Source of the DNA: Fastidiosipila sanguinis
GTDB lineage: Bacteria > Bacillota > Clostridia > Saccharofermentanales > Fastidiosipilaceae
Direction: 5' to 3'
Assembly: GCF_002998295.1 (NCBI RefSeq)
Contig: NZ_CP027226.1
Coordinates: 992,001-1,056,000, forward strand
Length of the DNA stretch: 64,000 nucleotides
Shown: piece by piece, positions 9,715 to 17,736 of the stretch
Layout: every line of letters begins with the position of its first letter
How positions within the stretch are numbered: position 1 is the first letter of the stretch
Translations under genes and position numbers: made by a program
The notes under the pieces: generated by a model
What the model was told of the DNA's origin: nothing
What the model saw: only the letters and a program-made list of their open reading frames with translations
Databases searched by the model: none

Positions 9715-10921
9715 ACAAAGATTTTACCAAATTGTAAGTTTTTAGGGCAATTTCCAACTCTTCATTAGTTGGCACTACCATAACTTTAACTTTTGAACCT
9801 TCTTTAGATATTTCATTAATTTGACCAGGTACTGAACTTACATTTTTTTGCGGATCTAATTCAATTCCAAATTTTTCTAGTCCTGACAAAACATCTCTTC
9901 TAACTCTAGGAGCATTTTCACCAACACCTGCTGTGAAAACAATTAGGTCTAAATCACCTAGAACTGCCATAAATGCACCTATGTATTTTTTCACCTGGTA
10001 TGCAAAAACTTCCACTGCAAGTCTTGCTCTATCGTTTCCAAATTCAATTGCATCGTATAAATCTCTAAAATCAGAACTAATTCCAGAGATACCTAATACA
10101 CCTGAACCTTTGTTGAAAAGTTTATCCAACTTCTCTAAGGTTAAATCATGATTATTATCAATAAGATATTTAACAACAGCCGGATCCATATCACCTGTTC
10201 TAGTTCCCATAGGTACACCTGAAACAGGAGTCATACCCATAGAAGTATCAAGAACTTCTCCATGTTTAATGGCTGCTAAAGATGATCCATTTCCTAAGTG
10301 ACAAGTAATTATATTCAGGTCTTCACGTTTTTTACCAATAACTTCAGCAGCTAGGGTACTTACGTGGTCGTGGGATGTTCCGTGGAATCCATATCTTCTT
10401 ACATGATACTCCTCATAAAACTCATAAGGTAAGGCATATGTATAAGTATAGTCAGGCATGCTAGAGTGGAAAGCTGTATCAAAGACTGCAACCATAGGTT
10501 TGTCTGGCATTACTTCTTCGCAAGCCTTAATCCCAGCTAGAGCTGCGGCATTATGCAAAGGCGCCAATGGTATTATGCGCTTAATAACTTCCTCAACTTC
10601 TTCATCAATAAGGACAGCCTTTCTTATACTTTCGCCACCATGAACAACCCTGTGTCCAATCGCTTGAACCTCATCCATTGACTCTACTACACCATGCTCA
10701 GGTGAAACTAAGGTTTGTAAAACTAATTCCATTGCTTCTTGATGAGATGCAAGAGGTTCATTCTTTGTAAACTCTTCTTCTGTAAGACAATTTATATATT
10801 TAAATATTCCACCTAAATTTATACGATCACAAAGACCTCTGGCATATACTTTCTCAGTTTCTGGATTTAAGAGCTGAAATTTCAGTGATGAGCTTCCTGC
10901 ATTTACAACTAAAATTAACAT
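9707..10921 (-). CDS. ackA: Acetate kinase
   Basis: It converts acetyl phosphate and ADP to acetate and ATP, the energy-yielding last step of acetate fermentation. At 404 residues it has the family length and motifs: LVVNAGSSSLKF at the N-terminus, HRVVHGGE, the catalytic-region FDTAFH, RYGFHGTSH, CHLGNGSS, DTSMGMTPVSG and a C-terminal FTAGVGEN. The active-site Asn, Arg and Asp residues appear intact. It follows pta by 52 bp and overlaps the MarR gene. This is the normal pta-ackA order. Confidence 0.98.
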   Translation of the reverse strand: MLILVVNAGSSSLKFQLLNPETEKVYARGLCDRINLGGIFKYINCLTEEEFTKNEPLASHQEAMELVLQTLVSPEHGVVESMDEVQAIGHRVVHGGESIRKAVLIDEEVEEVIKRIIPLAPLHNAAALAGIKACEEVMPDKPMVAVFDTAFHSSMPDYTYTYALPYEFYEEYHVRRYGFHGTSHDHVSTLAAEVIGKKREDLNIITCHLGNGSSLAAIKHGEVLDTSMGMTPVSGVPMGTRTGDMDPAVVKYLIDNNHDLTLEKLDKLFNKGSGVLGISGISSDFRDLYDAIEFGNDRARLAVEVFAYQVKKYIGAFMAVLGDLDLIVFTAGVGENAPRVRRDVLSGLEKFGIELDPQKNVSSVPGQINEISKEGSKVKVMVVPTNEELEIALKTYNLVKSLYE

Positions 10922-10973
10922 AGTTTATCCTCGTTTCTAATTTTAAGTTTTCTAAATATTTTTAAATATAAGA

Positions 10974-11972
10974 TTAATTTATTTGTGCCTGAACTGCTGT
11001 AATTGCAATAACTCCCAAGATATCCTCTACACTAGAACCTCTGGATAGGTCATTGACTGGTTTAGCTAGACCTTGAGTAACTGGACCAAAAGCATCAGCT
11101 TTCGCAAGTCTCTGCACTAGTTTGTACGCTATATTACCGGAGTTTAAATCAGGGAATATCAACACATTAGCTTGTCCTGCAACTTCAGAATCTTTGACCT
11201 TTTGCTTTGCAACAGCTTCATCAATAGCGGCATCTACTTGTAATTCACCATCAATAGCTAAATGAGGAGCTCTTGCTTTTGCCAACTCAGTTGCATCTAC
11301 AACTTTTTTTACCATTTCGCTATTACCAGAACCTTTACTGGAATAAGATAGTAATGCTACCTTTGGTTCAATTTCCAATAATGATTTGAATGAGTTGGCG
11401 GTTGAGATAGCAATTTCGCTAAGTTGTTCAGAGTTTGGATTTTCTACCATACCTGCATCGGAGAAAGCAAATATTCCTGCTTCACCATAATCAGTGTTAG
11501 GAACTTGCATAATAAAAAATGTAGATACTAACTTGCTATTTGGCGCAGTACCTACAATCTGCAAGGCTGATCTCAAGACCTCTGCTGTACTATGGACTGC
11601 CCCTGCAACCATTCCATCAACGTAATTTGTATGTACTAGCATTGCTGCAAAATTTAGAGGTTTCTTGACAGCTTCTTCTGCATCTTCTTGGCTAATCCCT
11701 TTGTGCTTTCTTAATTGGTAATATTCTTCGGAGAATTCTGCTTGTCTCTCATTATTCACAACTGAAATGATTTCACAAGAAGATAAATCCAAGCCATTTT
11801 CAGCTGCTAAGCTATTAATTTTCTCAGCTTCTCCTAAAAGCACTATATCCGCTAAATTCTTCTCTACTGCTTGACTTGCTGCTTGCAAAATACGTATATC
11901 TTCAGTTTCTACAAGTACTATACGTTTCTTATTTGAACTAGCTTTCTTATAAATATTATCCATTAGGCTCAT
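10974..11972 (-). CDS. pta: Phosphate acetyltransferase
   Basis: It transfers the acetyl group of acetyl-CoA to phosphate, giving acetyl phosphate for AckA. The 332-residue short-form Pta domain is complete, with VHSTAEVLRSALQIVG, the AFSDAGM region, LSYSSKGSG, DGELQVDAA and FPDLNSGNI. It has no DRTGG regulatory domain, as is usual in Gram-positive bacteria. A strong AGGAGG site precedes the ATG. It is the first gene of the pta-ackA-marR-acp run and diverges from tmcAL. Confidence 0.97.
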   Translation of the reverse strand: MSLMDNIYKKASSNKKRIVLVETEDIRILQAASQAVEKNLADIVLLGEAEKINSLAAENGLDLSSCEIISVVNNERQAEFSEEYYQLRKHKGISQEDAEEAVKKPLNFAAMLVHTNYVDGMVAGAVHSTAEVLRSALQIVGTAPNSKLVSTFFIMQVPNTDYGEAGIFAFSDAGMVENPNSEQLSEIAISTANSFKSLLEIEPKVALLSYSSKGSGNSEMVKKVVDATELAKARAPHLAIDGELQVDAAIDEAVAKQKVKDSEVAGQANVLIFPDLNSGNIAYKLVQRLAKADAFGPVTQGLAKPVNDLSRGSSVEDILGVIAITAVQAQIN

Positions 11973-12052
11973 AAGTAACCTCCTCTTAAGTTGATTTACA
12001 ACATTAAATGTCTATTTTGTTATTTTTTATTTTATTTTTAGCATATGTTCGT

Positions 12053-12058
12053 ATTATA
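12053..12058 (-). promoter_or_regulatory. Candidate -10 element for pta
   Basis: On the reverse strand a perfect TATAAT lies 80 bp upstream of the pta ATG. No convincing -35 element accompanies it. Confidence 0.3.
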
Positions 12059-12139
12059 TAAGTCTTATGGACATAGATTTTTTAACAAACAATGTCGATA
12101 TTATAAACTAATAGACTAAGCATTTCTGTCAGGATTGTT

Positions 12140-12145
12140 TATAAT
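12140..12145 (+). promoter_or_regulatory. -10 element abutting tmcAL (leaderless transcript)
   Basis: A perfect TATAAT ends 7 bp before the tmcAL ATG, so transcription would begin at or next to the start codon. No ribosome binding site lies between them. The -35 region is weak. Confidence 0.5.
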
Positions 12146-12152
12146 ATAGCTT

Positions 12153-13511
12153 ATGAAAACAATAGCTATTATTACAGAATATAACCCAATGCACTTGGGG
12201 CATTTATATCAAATTGAATATGTTAAAAATAAATTCGGAGATGATTGTAGGATAATCTTAGTGATGAGCGGAAACTTCGTCCAAAGAGGCGAACCTGCTC
12301 TCTACTCTAAATATGAACGGGCAGAAGATGCTGTAAAATCAGGAGCATCGATGGTTATTGAATTGCCAGTAAGTTTCGCAAGTGCCAGTGCCAAAGAATT
12401 TGCTAACGCTGCTGTTAAATTAATCAGCAGCTTAGGTGTAGTTGATACTATTGTTGCAGGTGCTGAAGATGCTGAACTAATTAGTTCTAATAAGTTTTTT
12501 GATAAGGTTAATGAAATTTTGCACGATGAACCTGCTGATTTCCAAGAGCTCTTGAGAAGCTACTTAGACAAAGGGAAAAATTTTGCGGAGGCTAGAAGTT
12601 TAAGTTTGGCTGATTTATTGGGTAAAGATCATTATGCAAACGATGGAAGTTTAAATCTTGATAAAGACGTTATTCAAAACCTCCTAAAAAAATCTAACAA
12701 TATTCTGGCTCTAGAATATTCATTAGCAATTAAAGCTGAAAATACTATAAGGAAGTCACAAGGATCTCGACAACTTAAACTGCATCTCTCACCTCGAAAA
12801 GGTGCTGACGAAAACAGCTTAGAAACAGTTGATGATTTTAGTCTCTCTGCATCTGCTATTAGGAATATTTTACTTGAAACAAATACTGATGATCACAGAA
12901 AATCAGTCCGTTTCTTAAAATTTGAAAACTATTTAAATCCAGTAGTTCTGTCTAGAGTTATTGAGCCTAAATATCGTCAGTATGATTCTTATGTCCAGAC
13001 ATTCTTAGCTAGAGTTCTAACAACTTCTGTGGATGAACTTATCTCTTACAGAGACTTCTCTACTGATCTAGCCAATAGAATTAAGAACATTAGTGAAACT
13101 TACCTCTTCTCTGCTTCTCAGACTAATGCAGAATCAAATGAAATTTTCCGTGATAATTTATTCCAAGAAATTTCCAATAAATATTTTGTAGAAACAAGAG
13201 TGAAGCGAGCTGCTCTAAGTCTGCTATTAGGTATTAAGGAAAACGATTGGCAAGATATAAAAAGTGATGGCCCAGCTTTTATAAATGTTTTAGCAGTTGA
13301 TAAAAATGGTAGATATCTCATGAAGCTTATGCGTAAGCTCTCTACTTTACCAATAACGGTCAAGAACTCTGATTTACTAGAAAGATTGAATAATGATCTT
13401 AAAACTAGTAAAATACAACAACAGCTAAATTTAAATGCTGATGCTCTTTATAAACTTTTTTGTCAAAAAGAAGATGAAGGAATTTATAAAGAATATATCT
13501 ATATAAAATAA
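12153..13511 (+). CDS. tmcAL: tRNA(Met) cytidine acetate ligase TmcAL (YlbM family)
   Basis: TmcAL activates acetate with ATP and acetylates the wobble cytidine of elongator tRNA-Met to ac4C. The N-terminal HIGH-superfamily nucleotidyltransferase is clear: ITEYNPMHLGH, then MSGNFVQRGEPA and YERAEDAVKSGASMVIELP, with the LSPRKGA and SLSASAIR segments in the middle. The length of 452 residues is close to the family norm of about 400-430. The start at MKTIAIITEYNP is fixed by homology, yet no Shine-Dalgarno precedes it, and a TATAAT ends 7 bp upstream. It lies divergently beside pta-ackA, a frequent arrangement in Bacillota, and AckA makes its substrate acetate. Confidence 0.93.
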   Translation: MKTIAIITEYNPMHLGHLYQIEYVKNKFGDDCRIILVMSGNFVQRGEPALYSKYERAEDAVKSGASMVIELPVSFASASAKEFANAAVKLISSLGVVDTIVAGAEDAELISSNKFFDKVNEILHDEPADFQELLRSYLDKGKNFAEARSLSLADLLGKDHYANDGSLNLDKDVIQNLLKKSNNILALEYSLAIKAENTIRKSQGSRQLKLHLSPRKGADENSLETVDDFSLSASAIRNILLETNTDDHRKSVRFLKFENYLNPVVLSRVIEPKYRQYDSYVQTFLARVLTTSVDELISYRDFSTDLANRIKNISETYLFSASQTNAESNEIFRDNLFQEISNKYFVETRVKRAALSLLLGIKENDWQDIKSDGPAFINVLAVDKNGRYLMKLMRKLSTLPITVKNSDLLERLNNDLKTSKIQQQLNLNADALYKLFCQKEDEGIYKEYIYIK

Positions 13512-13545
13512 TAGAAAACAACATTGAAAAGAGGTTGAAATTGAT

Positions 13546-14784
13546 ATGGAAAATCAAAATGTTATAGATACATTAATTGAACGTGGGTACCTGGCACAAA
13601 GCACAGATTTAGAAATGCTAAAAGAAATTTTCGCAAAACCTGGTGTTCGTTTTTATATTGGTTTCGATCCTACAGCTGACAGTTTACACGTAGGTCACTT
13701 TATTCAAATGATGGTCATGGCTCACTTACAAAGAGCTGGTCATGTTCCTGTCGCTCTTTTAGGTGGCGGTACAGGTATGATTGGTGACCCTTCTGGTAGA
13801 ACTAACATGCGTAAAATGCTTACTCCAGAAGTTATCGAGCATAACGTTAATCAATTCGCTAAACAAATGGAAATCCTATTAGACTTCTCCGAAGGCAAAG
13901 GTATGATAGTTAACAATGCTGACTGGCTATTAGGTTTGAAGTACATTGAATTCTTGCGTGAAGTTGGTCCACATTTTACAGTTAATAAAATGCTAGCAGC
14001 TGATGCTTATAAACGTCGTTTGGATGAAGGATTAACATTCTTTGAGTTTAACTATATGACAATTCAAGCTTATGACTTCTACAGACTTTACACAGATCAC
14101 GATGTTAAAGTCCAACTTGGCGGTAATGACCAATGGTCAAATATTCTTGCTGGTACTGAATTGATTAGAAGAAAAACCGGTAATCATGATGCTCTAGGAT
14201 TAACTACTAACCTATTAGTCAAGAGCAACGGTGAAAAAATGGGTAAAACTGCAAGTGGTGCCCTATGGTTAAACGAAGAAAAAACAAGTCCATTTGAGTT
14301 TTACCAATATTGGAGAAATATCGATGACGCAGATGTAATTAACTGCATGAAGCTCCTTACCTTCTTACCTATGGATAAAATTGCTGAATATGAAAAACTT
14401 GAAGGTCAAGAGATTAATGAAGCTAAGAAAGTTCTAGCATTTGAAGTAACCAAGACTGTTCATGGTGAAGAAAAAGCTAAACATGCTGAACAACAAGCTC
14501 TTGATATCTTCTCAGGCGAAGGAAGAACTGACGATATGCCAAGCTTAGAGGTTAATTCTAGTGAACTAGCTCAGGGTCTACCTCTCCTACAAGTTATGAC
14601 AGATGCAGGCTTGACTAAATCCAATAGTGAAGCTCGCCGTATGGTTCAGCAAAATGCTGTTCGTATCAATGATGAAGTGCTTAACGATGTTAATTATGAA
14701 TTAAGCGATAAAGATTTGATCAATAATGAAATTATTATTAGAAAAGGTAAGAAAAATCACTTCCGTGTTTTATTAGTTGATTAA
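13546..14784 (+). CDS. tyrS: Tyrosyl-tRNA synthetase
   Basis: It charges tRNA-Tyr with tyrosine. The class I signatures are present: HVGH (residues 48-51) and a KMSKS-type KMGKT (231-235). A GGNDQWSN segment lies between them and an S4 RNA-binding domain is at the C-terminus (LTKSNSEARRMVQQNAVRIND). The length is 412 residues. It starts 34 bp after tmcAL, with AGAGGT eight bases before the ATG. There is no room for a T-box leader, so it is probably read from the tmcAL transcript. Confidence 0.97.
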   Translation: MENQNVIDTLIERGYLAQSTDLEMLKEIFAKPGVRFYIGFDPTADSLHVGHFIQMMVMAHLQRAGHVPVALLGGGTGMIGDPSGRTNMRKMLTPEVIEHNVNQFAKQMEILLDFSEGKGMIVNNADWLLGLKYIEFLREVGPHFTVNKMLAADAYKRRLDEGLTFFEFNYMTIQAYDFYRLYTDHDVKVQLGGNDQWSNILAGTELIRRKTGNHDALGLTTNLLVKSNGEKMGKTASGALWLNEEKTSPFEFYQYWRNIDDADVINCMKLLTFLPMDKIAEYEKLEGQEINEAKKVLAFEVTKTVHGEEKAKHAEQQALDIFSGEGRTDDMPSLEVNSSELAQGLPLLQVMTDAGLTKSNSEARRMVQQNAVRINDEVLNDVNYELSDKDLINNEIIIRKGKKNHFRVLLVD

Positions 14785-14812
14785 ATTAATTTATCCATTT
14801 TAGGAAATGTTT

Positions 14813-15793
14813 ATGGAAAAGAAAAATGGCTTAGCCTATTTAATCTCGAAAATAATTATAACTATGGCAATAATTGGTGCGCTTATTGTTGCCATATATG
14901 TTATTTATCCTAATATAAAGAAAAATTTATTAAATCACGACGCTCCTGCTATCTCGGAAGAATCTAATCCTGACTCTGAAACAGATATAGGTTCAGATCA
15001 AAGCAGTGTATCTAACAATTCTATTAATGAAGAAGATGATCATTCTAGTACCTCAAATACTACTCCTTCTTCGACGCCTGCTCCAGAAGAACTCTTAAAC
15101 AAACTTGATAAATCTTATGACCCTTATTTACTCGAACCAAGTGAAATTGCAAAACAAATATATATGGACCACTATGAAGAATTTAGTGACGGAAGTCATA
15201 TTCAAACTAAAAGAAACCCATCTGTTATAGAATATTTTGCTCATAGCCTATTAGAAAACCCAGGTTCTTATGCTACAGACCCTGGATATGATCCTTTCCC
15301 TGAGTATGCCATGCCTTACTTCTCTCAATGGGATCAACGTTGGGGTTATACAGAATATGCTGGCGCTGATTTTGGTATATCTGGATGTGGTCCTACTGTT
15401 TTGACAATGGTCTACACTCACCTAACTGGAGATATAGATATGACACCAAAATCTATGGGCGAATTTGCAACAGCTAATGGTTACGCAATTGATGGAAATG
15501 GATCTTCATGGATGCTAATGAGTGAAGGCGCCGAGAAGTTAGGCCTAACAGTTGAAACTCTTATACTTCATAAGCCTGTAATAGATGAAGCTTTATTAGC
15601 TGGTAAACCAATAATATTGGTAGTTGGTCCTGGGCACTTCACTAGCCAAGGTCACTTCGTAGTTATACATGATATAGATGCAAATGGTGATTATTTAATC
15701 TTTGATCCTTTTAACATTCATAATGCATTTAGAACATTCTCTTATGCAGAACTAGAAGATCAGATTAGAAATATCTGGGCTTACTCATATTAA
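14813..15793 (+). CDS. Membrane-anchored C39-like (papain-fold) cysteine peptidase
   Basis: A short cytoplasmic N-terminus is followed by one transmembrane segment (IIITMAIIGALIVAIYVIY), then a Ser/Asn/Asp/Pro-rich linker of about 70 residues, and a C-terminal Peptidase_C39_2-type domain. The domain starts at MPYFSQWDQRWG, has the nucleophile in SGCGPT, and the His/Asp pair in GHFVVIHDID and YLIFDP. The catalytic domain should face outward. I chose the ATG at 14813 over the one at 14807 because AGGAA is 7 bases before the former and directly abuts the latter. The substrate is unknown; the domain also occurs in processing proteases and wall-associated proteins. Confidence 0.8.
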   Translation: MEKKNGLAYLISKIIITMAIIGALIVAIYVIYPNIKKNLLNHDAPAISEESNPDSETDIGSDQSSVSNNSINEEDDHSSTSNTTPSSTPAPEELLNKLDKSYDPYLLEPSEIAKQIYMDHYEEFSDGSHIQTKRNPSVIEYFAHSLLENPGSYATDPGYDPFPEYAMPYFSQWDQRWGYTEYAGADFGISGCGPTVLTMVYTHLTGDIDMTPKSMGEFATANGYAIDGNGSSWMLMSEGAEKLGLTVETLILHKPVIDEALLAGKPIILVVGPGHFTSQGHFVVIHDIDANGDYLIFDPFNIHNAFRTFSYAELEDQIRNIWAYSY

Positions 15794-15821
15794 GTTAATT
15801 CTCCAAATTTCTAGCAAAAGA

Positions 15822-15848
15822 AAAACCTCTCTGATAAAGAGAGGTTTT
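15822..15848. terminator. Bidirectional intrinsic terminator
   Basis: A perfect 11-bp stem (AAAACCTCTCT with its complement) and a 5-base loop are flanked by T-rich tracts on both strands. It lies between the C39-like peptidase gene and the convergent rpsT. Confidence 0.85.
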
Positions 15849-15941
15849 ATTAATCATCATGATAACTAATAAATTTCATATCCCCTAAACTCTAGAACTT
15901 TAAAGGATAAACTTAATTTAATATCATTTAAGAAATTTAGA

Positions 15942-16205
15942 TTAAGCTTTATTAGAATTTAATCCTTTTGCTAATTGTGACTTATGTCTTGCTGCTTTTT
16001 CTTTGGAAATAAGTCCCTTAGTAGCTGCTCTATCTAAAATTTTAACTGCTGATTTAACAGTTTCTTCAGCATCTTCTGCATTTTCTTCAACAGCTATACG
16101 AGCTTTTTTCAAAGCAGTACGCATTTTTGAACGTTGAGCTTTGTTAATATTTGTCTTACGCTCTGCTGTTCTAACTCTCTTAATTGCTGATTTAAGATTT
16201 GCCAT
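15942..16205 (-). CDS. rpsT: 30S ribosomal protein S20
   Basis: A small, Lys- and Ala-rich 87-residue helical protein of the 30S body. The opening MANLKSAIKRVRTAERK and the run RSKMRTALKKARIA are typical of S20. A strong AGGAGGAG site lies 5 bases upstream of the ATG. It is monocistronic, with its own promoter and terminator. Confidence 0.97.
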   Translation of the reverse strand: MANLKSAIKRVRTAERKTNINKAQRSKMRTALKKARIAVEENAEDAEETVKSAVKILDRAATKGLISKEKAARHKSQLAKGLNSNKA

Positions 16206-16266
16206 ATTTCTCCTCCTTTTATAATTTATTACTAACTATTTATAGCTTTTATGTATAAGCTAAAGA

Positions 16267-16295
16267 ATATTACCACAATGCACTGAGACTTGCAA
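16267..16295 (-). promoter_or_regulatory. rpsT promoter
   Basis: On the reverse strand TTGCAA and TAATAT are separated by 17 bp, with a TG one base before the -10 (extended -10). It directs transcription to rpsT with a leader of roughly 55 bases. The IS30-type element has inserted only about 12 bp upstream of the -35 and has left the promoter intact. Confidence 0.65.
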
Positions 16296-16306
16296 GTCTA
16301 TAGGTA

Positions 16307-16321
16307 CTTTTAGATCTCAAA
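16307..16321 (+). repeat. 15-bp target site duplication, left copy
   Basis: CTTTTAGATCTCAAA here is repeated exactly at 17561-17575, directly flanking the IS30-type element. Confidence 0.85.
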
Positions 16322-17560
16322 TGTAAAATGCAACATAAACTGAAATTGTTTTTTGTACAATGTTAATTGTTTACGCTATGGCTAAATATTTACTATTTGC
16401 ACTGTTTCCTTCTAATACTTTCCTTGGGTAACTATTAATAAATTCCTCTAATTTATTTATTTCTCTCTGTGGTATATCTTTTAGTTTTGTACCTTTAGGA
16501 ATAAAATATCGGATAAATCCATTTAGATTTTCATTGCTTCCTCGCTCCCAAGATGAGTATGCATGCGCATAATAAACACTAGTTCTATATTTCTCACTAT
16601 GTATAGATTTTTCCATGCTTTTCCAGTCTTGAAACTCTGCTCCATTATCTACCGTTATACTCTTAAACTTTTCTCTAAATGCTCTTGCTCCTAGTTTTCT
16701 TTCTATAGCATTAAGCTTCTTTACTACAGATTCTTGTCTTTGCGTATTTATCTTTAAAATAATGCATTCTCTTGTACATCGATCTACAAGTGTCAATAAA
16801 CAAGTCCTATCTTCCTTACTAGACTCTATACAATCCATCTCCCAGTGCCCCGTCTCTGTACGCTCTTCTATAGCTTTTGGTCTATGGTTTATTCTCTTCT
16901 TATCTGGTGGAGATAAGCGCTTTTCTATATAGCGTTTTCTTTGTCTAGGTTTATTTCCTTTACGTGGAAGGTCTTTCATTGTTACTTCTAGGAAGACTTC
17001 TTTTTCTACATAGTTGTAAATAGTTCTAGTACAAAGTCTTTTATCTGTAGGCCAGCCAACTCTGTCAAAATACATTGTTATTGCTGCTGGAGAGAATTTA
17101 AGATTATTTATTCTATTCATCTCTTTTCCTATTAGCATGTTTTCTATTATTTTGGCTAATATATGGTCGTTACTAATCTTTAAAGATGGTCCTTTATTAC
17201 TCCAAGTTTTTTCTACTGTTTTCTGAGCTACTACAGAGGAATATGCTGTGTATTCTTCTAGCATAGAATTCTTTTGTTTGACTTTACCGCGTTTTAGTTC
17301 TCTAGATAGAGTTGCTTCACTCCAGCCTAATATCTTTGCTAACTCTTTTTGATTTAATTTATCTTTTTTAGGTCGCTTCAAATTCTCATTATATAAATAC
17401 TCTAGATGCTTTCTATCTTCTATTGTTAAATGCTGACCTGCTTCTCTTTTCCTGATATAATGTAATTGGCTCATACGATCCTCCTTTGTTTCGTTTTTCC
17501 AATTAACATTGTACAGGATTGTTTGAGCCTTTATTATTTCAGTTTATTTTACAACTCGCC
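16322..17560 (-). mobile_element. IS30-family insertion sequence, complete (1239 bp)
   Basis: One transposase gene lies between imperfect terminal inverted repeats. The two ends share ATAAACTGAAAT at exactly the same offset (bases 14-25 from each tip) and match at 16 of 18 positions from base 8 on. An exact 15-bp direct repeat flanks the element. A second, perfect 16-bp inverted repeat (TGTACAATGTTAATTG) lies inside the ends at 16354-16369 and 17500-17515, just after the transposase stop and before its ribosome site. Confidence 0.88.
16371..17474 (-). CDS. IS30-family transposase
   Basis: This DDE transposase moves the surrounding element. An N-terminal helix-turn-helix (NQKELAKILGWSEATLSREL, residues 41-60) binds the ends. 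The RNase H-like catalytic core has Asp214 (WEMDCIES), Asp276 (ITVDNGAEF) and Glu310 (SSWERGSNENLNG), which is the DD(33)E spacing of IS30. The C-terminal NGFIRYFIPKGT segment is also family-typical. All 367 residues are intact and an AAGGAGG site precedes the ATG, so it is probably active. Confidence 0.95.
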   Translation of the reverse strand: MSQLHYIRKREAGQHLTIEDRKHLEYLYNENLKRPKKDKLNQKELAKILGWSEATLSRELKRGKVKQKNSMLEEYTAYSSVVAQKTVEKTWSNKGPSLKISNDHILAKIIENMLIGKEMNRINNLKFSPAAITMYFDRVGWPTDKRLCTRTIYNYVEKEVFLEVTMKDLPRKGNKPRQRKRYIEKRLSPPDKKRINHRPKAIEERTETGHWEMDCIESSKEDRTCLLTLVDRCTRECIILKINTQRQESVVKKLNAIERKLGARAFREKFKSITVDNGAEFQDWKSMEKSIHSEKYRTSVYYAHAYSSWERGSNENLNGFIRYFIPKGTKLKDIPQREINKLEEFINSYPRKVLEGNSANSKYLAIA

Positions 17561-17575
17561 CTTTTAGATCTCAAA
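17561..17575 (+). repeat. 15-bp target site duplication, right copy
   Basis: Exact copy of 16307-16321. Before insertion this was one site in the rpsT/RNase J intergenic region. Confidence 0.85.
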
Positions 17576-17736
17576 ATTTATTATTTTACACAATTAAGCT
17601 TAAAGTCTATAATTGATATGAATAACACTAAATTCAACATATACTAATACTTAATTATATATACTCACTTATTACTTAAGTTTTTATTTATCAAATTGTA
17701 GATTAGTTTTTATAAAAATTATAAGAAAGGATGAAT

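Noticed and set aside
13512-13545. T-box leader before tyrS (and before serS, 48487-48543)
   Set aside because: The gaps are 34 and 57 bp, too short for a T-box with its antiterminator; no specifier or T-box motif seen.
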